Source: an uncultured Eggerthellaceae bacterium
Lineage (GTDB): Bacteria; Actinomycetota; Coriobacteriia; Coriobacteriales; Eggerthellaceae
DNA: 30,053 bases
Direction: 5' to 3'
NCBI GenBank assembly: GCA_910580205.1
Contig: CAJTVP010000021.1
Span: 1-30,053 of the forward strand
The notes beneath the pieces were generated by a model. The model did not search any database. It worked only from the letters and a program-made list of their open reading frames with translations, and had not been told where the DNA came from. The translations under genes were made by a program, and so were the position numbers. Position 1 is the first letter of the stretch. Every line of letters begins with the position of its first letter. Positions 1 through 6,728 of the stretch are shown piece after piece.

Positions 1-485
1 TGCAGACCGACCTGTTCTTCCAGGGCCAGCGCCCGGCAGTCGACGTGGGCATCTCCGTGTCCCGCGTTGGCGGCGACGCGCAGATCAAGGCCATGAAGCA
101 GGTCGCTGGCTCTCTCCGTCTTGACCTGGCCAGCTATCGCGAGCTGCAGGCGTTCACGCAGTTCGGCTCTGATCTGGACAAGGCCACGCAAGACCAGCTC
201 ACCCGCGGCTCGCACATGACCGAGCTTCTGAAGCAGGGCCGCTATGCGCCCATGCCCGTGGCGGAGCAGGTGGTGGCCATCTTCTCCGGCAACGAGGGCT
301 ATCTGGATGACCTGCCGCTGGGGGATGTGGTCCGCTTCCGCACGGAGCTTCTGGACAGCATCCGCGCGAAGAACCCGGAGATCCTGAGCAACATTCTGTC
401 CGAGGGGAAGCTGACCGATGACATCAAAGCGCAGCTGAACGATGCCATCTCGGCTTTCAAGCAAGCGTTCGCCCCGACCGAGTAA
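1..485 (+). CDS. atpA: F1F0 ATP synthase subunit alpha, C-terminal part (5' end outside window)
   Basis: This is the last 160 codons of the alpha subunit of the F1 head, the non-catalytic nucleotide-binding subunit that alternates with beta. The reading frame is open from base 3. It opens with TDLFFQGQRPAVDVGISVSR, the well-known alpha-subunit block, followed by GGDAQIKAMKQVAG and the helical C-terminal domain with LDLASYRELQAFTQFGSDLD. The TAA stop lies 12 bases before atpG. The order alpha-gamma-beta-epsilon that follows is the standard bacterial atp operon order, so the remaining subunit genes should lie to the left of this window. Identification is secure; only the missing 5' part limits the entry. 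Confidence 0.97.
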   Translation, partial: QTDLFFQGQRPAVDVGISVSRVGGDAQIKAMKQVAGSLRLDLASYRELQAFTQFGSDLDKATQDQLTRGSHMTELLKQGRYAPMPVAEQVVAIFSGNEGYLDDLPLGDVVRFRTELLDSIRAKNPEILSNILSEGKLTDDIKAQLNDAISAFKQAFAPTE

Positions 486-497
486 GCCAGGTGCCCC

Positions 498-1427
498 ATG
501 CCCAATCTTCATGACATAGAAAGGCGAATCAACTCCGTCTCATCGACGAAGCAGATCACGCGCACCATGGAAATGGTCGCTGCTGCGAAGATCCGCCGTG
601 CAACGGAGCGCGTGGAGAACGCGCTTCCGTGGGCATGCGCCATCTCAGATATGCTCATCACCACAGCCAAGCACGCACCCCTCTCATCTGAGCCGCTCTT
701 GCAGGTGCATGATGAGGTGAAGCGCGCGCTGGTGATCGTGGTGGCATCCGACCGCGGCCTTGCGGGCGGCTTCAATTCGAACGTCCTTCGCCATGCTGAC
801 AAGCTGGTGCATAAGCTTGAGCGCGACGGCGTTGAGGTTGAGGTGGCCGCCTGCGGCAAGAAGGCCATCGGGTATTTCAGCTATCGCGGCATCAAGCCGG
901 TGTTCGAATACGCGGGCATGTCAGCTGATCCCACCTATGAAGAAGCTTGCGAGCTTTCCCTCTACGCGGGGGATGGGTATCACTATGACAAGCTTGATGC
1001 GGTCTACATCGTGTACAACCACGCGAAGAACGCCGCCGAGCAGACGTTGGTCGAACAGCAGGTGCTCCCCATCAAGGAGGAATCCTACGCTGATCTGCTG
1101 GGGCTCAATGATTCGAAGGAAGACGTCTTCAAATCCTTCCAGCCGAAGGATGACGAGTCCCTTCCGGGCGACATCGATTTCGAGCCGGACGCCGAAAGCG
1201 TGATGTTCTACCTGATGAAGGCTTACCTGCGCAATTCGATCTACTACGCGTTCCTTGATTCGGCTGCAGGAGAGCAAGGCGCGCGCCGCAACGCGATGAA
1301 GTCCGCGACGGACAATGCAACTGAGATGGTGTCCACGTTGACCCGTCTATACAACCGTGTACGTCAAGGCGCCATCACCACTGAGATCAATGAGATCGTC
1401 GGTGGCGCCGCAGCTTTGGAGGAATAA
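498..1427 (+). CDS. atpG: F1F0 ATP synthase subunit gamma
   Basis: The gamma subunit is the central rotor stalk that couples proton flow to catalysis in the alpha/beta head. The 309-residue product has both conserved ends: an N-terminal coiled-coil helix with RRINSVSSTKQITRTMEMVA and a C-terminal helix with ATDNATEMVSTLTRLYNR followed by ITTEINEIVGGAAAL. ASDRGLAGGFNSN near residue 82 is the usual Rossmann-like domain signature. At 309 residues it is slightly longer than the usual 285-300, the extra length being in an acidic stretch around residues 205-230. Its stop codon abuts the atpD start (TAA then ATG), which supports co-transcription and probably translational coupling. Confidence 0.97.
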   Translation: MPNLHDIERRINSVSSTKQITRTMEMVAAAKIRRATERVENALPWACAISDMLITTAKHAPLSSEPLLQVHDEVKRALVIVVASDRGLAGGFNSNVLRHADKLVHKLERDGVEVEVAACGKKAIGYFSYRGIKPVFEYAGMSADPTYEEACELSLYAGDGYHYDKLDAVYIVYNHAKNAAEQTLVEQQVLPIKEESYADLLGLNDSKEDVFKSFQPKDDESLPGDIDFEPDAESVMFYLMKAYLRNSIYYAFLDSAAGEQGARRNAMKSATDNATEMVSTLTRLYNRVRQGAITTEINEIVGGAAALEE

Positions 1428-2876
1428 ATGGCTGATATGATCTATAAAGAAAGGAGTCAGGGCAGTGGCGCTACGGGACGCATCGTCCGTGTGGTGGGCG
1501 CTGTTGTGGATGTGGAATTCCCGCCGGATCAGATGCCGGCCATCTACAACGCGCTGACGGTGGATGCCGAAACTCCCGCCGGGCGTTTCTCCACGGTGCT
1601 TGAAGTGGAGACGCAGCTTCCGGGTGACATCGTGCGCACCGTTGCCATGACTTCCACCGATGGGCTGGTGCGCGGCGTCGAGGCCGTGGACACCGGCGCT
1701 CCCATCATGATGCCGGTCGGCAAAGCGACGCTCGGCCGCATCTGGAACGTGCTGGGCGAGCCCGTTGATGGCAAGCCCATGCCTGAGGATGTTGAATGGA
1801 TGCCCATCCACCATCCGGCGCCTCCCTTCGACACCCTGACCACGTCCACTGAGACGTTCGAGACGGGCATCAAGGTGGTCGACCTGATCGAGCCCTACGT
1901 CAAGGGCGGCAAGACGGGCCTGTTCGGCGGCGCTGGCGTCGGCAAGACCGTCACCATCCAGGAGCTCATCAACAACCTGGCCCAGGAGCACGGCGGCACC
2001 TCTGTGTTCACCGGCGTGGGCGAGCGCACCCGTGAGGGCACGGACCTGTATCTTGAGATGACCGATTCCGGCGTCATCGAGAAGACTTGCTTGGTCTACG
2101 GCCAGATGAACGAGCCTCCGGGAGCGCGTCTGCGCGTGGGCCTGGCAGGGCTCACAGAGGCGGAGTACTTCCGTGATCAGGGTCAGGACGTGCTTCTGTT
2201 CATCGACAACATCTTCCGTTTCACCCAGGCGGGCTCTGAGGTGTCGGCGCTTCTGGGCCGCATGCCTTCCGCTGTGGGCTACCAGCCCACGCTGGCTACG
2301 GAGATGGGCGATCTTCAGGAGCGCATCTGCTCCACCACCACCGGCTCCATCACGTCCGTGCAGGCGGTCTACGTTCCCGCAGACGACCTGACCGACCCGG
2401 CGCCGGCCACCACGTTCACCCACCTGGACGCGAAGACGGTCCTTTCCCGCGGCATCGCCGAGCTGGGCATCTACCCGGCCGTTGACCCGCTGGAGTCCAC
2501 CAGCCGCGCGCTGGATCCGGAGATCGTCGGCCAGGAGCACTACGACGTGGCCGTGGGCGTCCAGCAGATCCTGCAGGAGTACAAGGACCTGCAGGACATC
2601 ATCGCCATCCTTGGCATGGACGAGCTTTCCGAGGACCAGAAGATCACGGTGAACCGCGCCCGCAAGGTGCAGAAGTTCCTGGGCCAGCCGTTCCATGTGG
2701 CCGAGGTCTTCACCGGCATGCCGGGCGTGTACGTGCCCATCGAGGACACGGTCCGTTCCTTCAAGGACATCCTGGATGGCAAATGCGACCACATCCCCGA
2801 GCAGTGCTTCGTGAACAAGGGCCCCATCGAAGACGTGTATGCGGCCTATGAGGAAATGCAGAAGGAAGAGGCGTAA
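1428..2876 (+). CDS. atpD: F1F0 ATP synthase subunit beta
   Basis: The catalytic subunit of F1, which makes ATP from ADP and phosphate as gamma rotates. The 482-residue protein has the N-terminal beta-barrel (GRIVRVVGAVVDVEFP), the Walker A loop GGAGVGKT at residues 167-174, the GERTREG motif, the Walker B region ending LLFIDNIFRFTQAGSEV, and the C-terminal DELSEDQK version of the DELSEED lever that contacts gamma. Length is typical. The ATG follows the atpG stop without any gap and its own TAA abuts atpC. A long open frame on the opposite strand of this gene is only a high-GC shadow. Confidence 0.98.
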   Translation: MADMIYKERSQGSGATGRIVRVVGAVVDVEFPPDQMPAIYNALTVDAETPAGRFSTVLEVETQLPGDIVRTVAMTSTDGLVRGVEAVDTGAPIMMPVGKATLGRIWNVLGEPVDGKPMPEDVEWMPIHHPAPPFDTLTTSTETFETGIKVVDLIEPYVKGGKTGLFGGAGVGKTVTIQELINNLAQEHGGTSVFTGVGERTREGTDLYLEMTDSGVIEKTCLVYGQMNEPPGARLRVGLAGLTEAEYFRDQGQDVLLFIDNIFRFTQAGSEVSALLGRMPSAVGYQPTLATEMGDLQERICSTTTGSITSVQAVYVPADDLTDPAPATTFTHLDAKTVLSRGIAELGIYPAVDPLESTSRALDPEIVGQEHYDVAVGVQQILQEYKDLQDIIAILGMDELSEDQKITVNRARKVQKFLGQPFHVAEVFTGMPGVYVPIEDTVRSFKDILDGKCDHIPEQCFVNKGPIEDVYAAYEEMQKEEA

Positions 2877-3323
2877 ATGGACGGTCTGCGCTGCGTCGTC
2901 TGCATCCCCACCCGTGAGCTCTTCTCCGGTGAGATCTCCTATGCCTCCGTGCCTTCAGCGGATGGATACTATGGCGTGCTTCCCGGACACGAGATGATCG
3001 TGGCTGCGAACAAGACCGCTGGCATCCTCACCCTGAATCTGGATGACGCTGGCAAGGAGAAGCGCCAGTTCCTTCTTTTCGAAGGGGCCAGCCAGGTGTA
3101 CAACAACATCCTGACGGTCCTTGGCCGTTTTGGCGTTGACGTGGAGAAGATAGACGTTGACGTGGTGCGTGAAAAGGCCGAGAACATGCGCAAGACCATC
3201 GCAGAGCTTGAGGCGGAGAAAGACGAACCCGCCCAGGATGCGGTCCGTCTCCGCACCAGCAAGAAGCGCCTTGCGTGGTACGAGATGCAGATAGACTACG
3301 TGGAGGGCAAGCTGAAGGCGTGA
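2877..3323 (+). CDS. atpC: F1F0 ATP synthase subunit epsilon
   Basis: Epsilon links the gamma rotor to the membrane c-ring and can inhibit ATP hydrolysis. The 148-residue product shows the N-terminal beta-sandwich (RCVVCIPTRELFSGEISYA, then GYYGVLPGHEMIVA) and a C-terminal helical hairpin (residues about 95-148) rich in Glu, Lys and Arg. It is slightly longer than the common 130-140 residues. The ATG abuts the atpD stop. It is the last gene of the operon, as expected, and is followed after 33 bases by a strong intrinsic terminator. Confidence 0.96.
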   Translation: MDGLRCVVCIPTRELFSGEISYASVPSADGYYGVLPGHEMIVAANKTAGILTLNLDDAGKEKRQFLLFEGASQVYNNILTVLGRFGVDVEKIDVDVVREKAENMRKTIAELEAEKDEPAQDAVRLRTSKKRLAWYEMQIDYVEGKLKA

Positions 3324-3356
3324 CCTTCTCCTCCGATGAGAGTTTTGAGCCTGTTG

Positions 3357-3389
3357 AAAGGGGCGGCCCGAAAAGGGACCGCCCCTTTT
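3357..3389 (+). terminator. Intrinsic terminator of the atp operon, probably bidirectional
   Basis: A ten-base-pair stem AAAGGGGCGG / CCGCCCCTTT (3357-3366 with 3379-3388) closes a 12-base loop in which a further CCC/GGG pairing is possible. It is followed by a T run on the plus strand. It lies 33 bases after atpC and 31 bases before the 3' end of the convergent holin-type gene, so it can serve both transcripts. Confidence 0.9.
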
Positions 3390-3419
3390 AGTTCGCAACG
3401 AACCGGCGGATCTGGAGGG

Positions 3420-3797
3420 TCAGGCGGCGTCTGCCGGGCCTATGATGGCGTTCACGATGGCGCTCACCACGGAAATCACGATGCTGGCCAAAAACGCGCT
3501 GAAGAATCCTTCGATGAAGATGCCCACGCCGAACAGGCTGTTCGCAAGCCATGCGGCCAGATACAGCAGAAGCGTGTTCACCACCAAGTAGAACAGCCCC
3601 AAGGTGATCACGGTCACAGGCAGAGAGAGCAGCTGCAAGAGCGGTTTGATGGAGATGTTGATCAGCGAGAGGATCAACGCGAAGATGGCGATGCCCACCC
3701 AGGCGCTGTCGCCTCCTATGATGTCTATGCCTGGCACGATCCAGATGGCCGCGGCAACGGCCAATGCGGTCACGATCCAGCGAATCAGAAATCCCAT
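3420..3797 (-). CDS. Phage holin family 4 (PF04020-type) small membrane protein
   Basis: The 125-residue product is almost entirely hydrophobic, with about four membrane helices (residues near 5-22, 31-50, 55-82 and 95-118). The central block SIKPLLQLLSLPVTVITLG followed by LVVNTLLLYLAAWL is the hallmark of the YvlD / mycobacteriophage holin superfamily IV proteins common on actinobacterial and firmicute chromosomes. Despite the family name, no phage genes are nearby; chromosomal members are of unknown function and have been linked to envelope stress. A GGAGG Shine-Dalgarno sits just upstream of the ATG at 3797. It is convergent with the atp operon. Confidence 0.9.
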   Translation of the reverse strand: MGFLIRWIVTALAVAAAIWIVPGIDIIGGDSAWVGIAIFALILSLINISIKPLLQLLSLPVTVITLGLFYLVVNTLLLYLAAWLANSLFGVGIFIEGFFSAFLASIVISVVSAIVNAIIGPADAA

Positions 3798-3827
3798 GGG
3801 TGCCTCCTTTCAGCCTTGCACGGGTGC

Positions 3828-3836
3828 ATCCTAGCA
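3828..3836 (-). promoter_or_regulatory. Extended -10 promoter element for the holin-type gene
   Basis: On the minus strand the sequence reads TGCTAGGAT, an extended -10 (TGn plus TAGGAT), 30 bases upstream of the ATG at 3797. No convincing -35 hexamer lies at the proper distance. The same TGCTA pattern recurs before several other genes in this window. Confidence 0.45.
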
Positions 3837-3845
3837 AAGAAGCCC

Positions 3846-3864
3846 CGCCGTCTTCGGAACGGCG
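3846..3864. repeat. Small inverted repeat in the divergent holin-metN spacer
   Basis: CGCCGT and ACGGCG form a perfect six-base-pair stem with a seven-base loop (CTTCGGA). There is no adjoining T run, so it is not a typical terminator. The rest of the 252-base spacer (3798-4049) contains only promoter-like elements; I see no S-box-like conserved blocks and no gene. Confidence 0.35.
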
Positions 3865-3985
3865 CTTCATCCGTTTCTGAACGATTCCGTGACGCGAGGG
3901 ATCCCGAGAGGGGAGGCTGGGGCATCGGGCGCGGCTATGGCCGACCATCGGCATCGCGCGGGGGCGGAGTAGCGGCTGGTTGCAT

Positions 3986-3991
3986 TAGAAT
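3986..3991 (+). promoter_or_regulatory. Candidate -10 box (TAGAAT) of the metNIQ operon
   Basis: TAGAAT lies 58 bases upstream of the metN TTG start. There is no good -35 hexamer 16-18 bases upstream, so the promoter may need an activator, or the real one may be elsewhere in the spacer. The same hexamer followed by CT precedes the EF-G-like gene. Confidence 0.35.
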
Positions 3992-4049
3992 CTCGTGTGC
4001 ATTGGCAAGGGGCGCGCTCGCGCCCGCACGATGAGCAAAAAGGAAAGCA

Positions 4050-5051
4050 TTGATAGAGCTCAAGAACATCGTCAAAACCTTCAAGGCGGGCAAGAAGGAA
4101 GTGCGCGCCGTCCGCGGCGTGAGCCTGACCATCGATGATGGCGACATCTATGGCATCATCGGCTTTTCCGGCGCTGGCAAATCCACGTTGGTGCGCTGCA
4201 TCAATCTGTTGGAACGCCCCACGTCTGGCCAGGTGATCATCGACGGCGTGGATCTGACCGCGTTCAAGCCCAAGCAGCTGCGCGAAGCGCGCAAATCCAT
4301 CGGCATGATCTTCCAGCAGTTCAATCTGCTGGAGCAGAGCACGGTGGCCGCCAACGTCCGCTATCCGCTGGACATCACCGGCGTTCCCAAGGAACAGGCT
4401 AAGGCGCGTGTGGCGGAGTTGCTGGAGCTGGTGGATCTGTCTGACAAGGCATCCGCCTATCCCTCAGAGCTCTCCGGCGGCCAGAAGCAGCGCGTTGCCA
4501 TCGCCCGGGCGCTGGCAACCGATCCGAAGATCATCCTCTGCGATGAGGCCACAAGCGCCCTCGACCCCATCACCACCTCATCCATCCTGGATCTGCTCAA
4601 GCGCCTGAACGCGGAGCTGGGCGTGACCATCGTGGTCATCACCCATGAGATGCGCGTGGTGGAGCAGATCTGCGACAAGGTGGCGGTCATGAGCGACGGT
4701 GAGATCAAGGAGCATGGCAGCGTCCGCGACGTGTTCCTGCGGCCCACCTCCGACACGGCTCGCAAGCTGATCTCTCCCTCCCAGGCAGACCACGATCTCA
4801 AGCTTGAGAAGGGGACGCTCCGTTTGGCGTTCACAGGGGAGGAATCGGGAGACCCGGTGATCTCCGATATGGCGCTCACGTGTCATGTGATGGTGAACAT
4901 CCTGTCCGCCAACACGGTGAACTTGGATGGCAAGCCGTTCGGTCAGATGTTGATCCAGCTTCCGGAAGATCCGGAGCAAGTCCGACTGGTCCGTGAGTAT
5001 CTGGACGGACGCGGGATCGCCTATGAGGAAGGAGACGCCCATGTCGCCTGA
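4050..5051 (+). CDS. metN: Methionine ABC transporter ATP-binding protein
   Basis: ATPase of the MetNIQ methionine importer, working at the cytoplasmic face. The 333-residue protein has Walker A GFSGAGKST (residues 38-46), Q-loop IFQQFNLL, signature LSGGQKQR, Walker B IILCDEATSALD and the H-loop VVITHEM. The C-terminal 90 residues form the NIL/ACT-like regulatory domain that in MetN binds methionine and causes trans-inhibition. Start is a TTG at 4050 behind AAAAAGGAAAG; an ATG at 4031 is in another frame. It overlaps metI by 11 bases and metQ follows, so the assignment is strong from sequence and context. Confidence 0.95.
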   Translation: MIELKNIVKTFKAGKKEVRAVRGVSLTIDDGDIYGIIGFSGAGKSTLVRCINLLERPTSGQVIIDGVDLTAFKPKQLREARKSIGMIFQQFNLLEQSTVAANVRYPLDITGVPKEQAKARVAELLELVDLSDKASAYPSELSGGQKQRVAIARALATDPKIILCDEATSALDPITTSSILDLLKRLNAELGVTIVVITHEMRVVEQICDKVAVMSDGEIKEHGSVRDVFLRPTSDTARKLISPSQADHDLKLEKGTLRLAFTGEESGDPVISDMALTCHVMVNILSANTVNLDGKPFGQMLIQLPEDPEQVRLVREYLDGRGIAYEEGDAHVA

Positions 5052-5700
5052 GCTGGTGGACCTGATCCTCATGGGCACGTGGGAGACGCTGTACATGACC
5101 GTCGTCTCCACGGCCATCGCCTACGTTTTGGGCATCCCCCTGGGGGTGATCCTCTACATCACGGGAGACGGCGGCATCAAGCGCAACCCCGCTGTGAACC
5201 TGGTGGTGGGCGTGATCGTGAACATCCTGCGCTCCATCCCGTTCCTGATCTTGCTCGTGGCCATCTTGCCGTTCACCCGCGCCGTGGTGGGAACGACGAT
5301 CGGCTCCACGGCCACCATCGTGCCTTTGGTGGTGGCAGCTGCGCCTTACGTGGCGCGCATGGTGGAGTCTTCTTTGAAGGAGGTGGACCCAGGTGTGATA
5401 GAGGCGGCCCGTGCCATGGGCTCTTCCACCTGGCAGATGATCTGCAAGGTCTTCCTGCCTGAAGCGCGGCCGTCTCTGCTGGTGGGCGCCACCATCTCGC
5501 TCGCCACCATCTTGGGGTATTCGGCCATGGCGGGCTTCGTTGGAGGCGGCGGTTTGGGCGCGATCGCCATCAATTACGGCTATTACCGGTATCAATCCGA
5601 TGTCATGTTGGTCACTGTTGCTCTGCTGGTGGTGATCGTCCAGATCTTCCAAGAGGGCGGTCTGAAGCTGGTGAGCAAAGTCGATAAAAGGACGAGGTGA
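5041..5700 (+). CDS. metI: Methionine ABC transporter permease
   Basis: Integral membrane permease subunit of the MetNIQ importer. The ATG at 5041 is preceded by AAGGAG (5028-5033) and gives 219 residues, the usual MetI size; a longer open frame from 4993 would add 16 residues inside metN with no ribosome site and is rejected. About five membrane helices are visible, starting with TLYMTVVSTAIAYVLGIPLG. The EAA-like coupling loop is present as EAARAMGSSTWQMICKVFLP. NILRSIPFLILL is also typical of the family. The start lies inside the last codons of metN, indicating translational coupling. Confidence 0.95.
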   Translation: MSPELVDLILMGTWETLYMTVVSTAIAYVLGIPLGVILYITGDGGIKRNPAVNLVVGVIVNILRSIPFLILLVAILPFTRAVVGTTIGSTATIVPLVVAAAPYVARMVESSLKEVDPGVIEAARAMGSSTWQMICKVFLPEARPSLLVGATISLATILGYSAMAGFVGGGGLGAIAINYGYYRYQSDVMLVTVALLVVIVQIFQEGGLKLVSKVDKRTR

Positions 5701-5754
5701 GCCGTGGGGCCTTCGCGGGTTCCATGCTCAGAGCACAGAAGGGAAAGGGACAAG

Positions 5755-6612
5755 ATGAAAGCATCAAGCATCAAGAAGGTGGTCGCAGGGGCGCTCGTCG
5801 CCAGCTTGGCGGCGTTCGGGCTGGCAGGGTGCGCGGGCAGCGGCTCTTCAAGCTCCAGCTCTGCCGCTCAGAGCGGCGGGGATGAGAACGTCATCACCGT
5901 GGGAGCTTCCCCCACGCCGCACGCTGAGATCCTGAAAGCGGTGGAGGATGAGCTGGCGAAGACGGGGTACACCCTGAACGTGGTGGAGTACAACGACTAC
6001 GTGCTGCCGAACACCGCGCTGGAAGAAGGGGAGCTTGACGCGAACTACTTCCAGCACGTGACGTATCTGAACGACTTCAATGAGGAGAACGGCACGCACC
6101 TGGTGGACGCTGCGGGCATCCACTTCGAGCCGTTCGGGCTGTATTCCAACAAGATGGAGTCCCTGGATCAGATCCAGGATGGCGCCGTGGTGGCCGTGCC
6201 GAACGACACCACCAACGAAGCCCGCGCGCTCCTGCTCCTTGAGCAGGAAGGGCTCATCAAGCTGAAGGAAGGCGCTGGCCTTTCCGCCACCAAGCTGGAC
6301 ATCGAGGAGAACCCGCACAATCTGGTGATCCAGGAGGTAGAAGCGGCCCAGGTGCCTCGCACTCTTGAAGAGGTGGATCTGGCTGCCATCAACGGCAACT
6401 ATGCGCTGAACGCGGGGCTGAACGTGGCGGATGCCATCGCCACCGAGTCCGACCAAGGCGAAGCGGCGAAGGCCTATGTGAACGTGATCGCGGTGAAAGA
6501 GGGCAACCAGGATTCCGCCAAGATCCAAGCGCTCATCGATGCGTTGGAGACGGATGCGGTCAAGCAGTTCATCGAGCAGAATTACAACGGAGCTGTGGTG
6601 GCTGTCTTCTAA
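5755..6612 (+). CDS. metQ: Methionine-binding lipoprotein (MetQ/NlpA family)
   Basis: Substrate-binding component of the importer, anchored outside the membrane by lipid. From the ATG at 5755 (ribosome site GAAGGGAAAGGGA) the product is 285 residues. It begins with a lysine-containing n-region, a hydrophobic core and the lipobox LAGC with Cys at residue 26, then a Gly/Ser-rich linker. Mature sequence starts VITVGASPTPHAEILK, the NlpA family signature, and contains DANYFQHVTYL and AVPNDTTNEARALLLL, all typical. A GTG at 5704 would extend the N-terminus with a non-signal-like sequence and is unlikely. Terminator follows 31 bases downstream. Confidence 0.95.
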   Translation: MKASSIKKVVAGALVASLAAFGLAGCAGSGSSSSSSAAQSGGDENVITVGASPTPHAEILKAVEDELAKTGYTLNVVEYNDYVLPNTALEEGELDANYFQHVTYLNDFNEENGTHLVDAAGIHFEPFGLYSNKMESLDQIQDGAVVAVPNDTTNEARALLLLEQEGLIKLKEGAGLSATKLDIEENPHNLVIQEVEAAQVPRTLEEVDLAAINGNYALNAGLNVADAIATESDQGEAAKAYVNVIAVKEGNQDSAKIQALIDALETDAVKQFIEQNYNGAVVAVF

Positions 6613-6643
6613 AGAGGCTGCGACAACCTCGGATGTTGGGATG

Positions 6644-6672
6644 AAGGGCGGCGCTTCGCGTGCCGCCCTTTT
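6644..6672 (+). terminator. Intrinsic terminator of metNIQ
   Basis: The stem AAGGGCGGC / GCCGCCCTT (6644-6652 with 6662-6670) with a nine-base loop is followed by TTTT. It lies 31 bases after the metQ stop. The next gene's promoter starts right after it. Confidence 0.88.
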
Positions 6673-6686
6673 CCTATCCGTTCGGG

Positions 6687-6692
6687 TATGAT
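6687..6692 (+). promoter_or_regulatory. -10 box (TATGAT) of the hybrid kinase gene
   Basis: TATGAT lies between the metQ terminator and the kinase start. It predicts a transcript start near 6699, about 30 bases before the GTG at 6729, which favours that start over the GTG at 6660. No clear -35 is seen. Confidence 0.45.
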
Positions 6693-6728
6693 GCTCCCAT
6701 AGTGCAAAAGCGATATCAGGAGCGCGTA

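Noticed and set aside
1347..2792. 481-codon open frame antisense to atpD
   Set aside because: It is the exact shadow of a highly conserved gene in GC-rich DNA, His- and Arg-rich, with no ribosome site.
3420..3797. Prophage inferred from the holin-type gene
   Set aside because: No other phage gene is near; this family is commonly chromosomal.
3798..4049. SAM riboswitch upstream of metNIQ
   Set aside because: The spacer lacks the conserved S-box blocks and any terminator-type switch; only a six-pair hairpin is seen.
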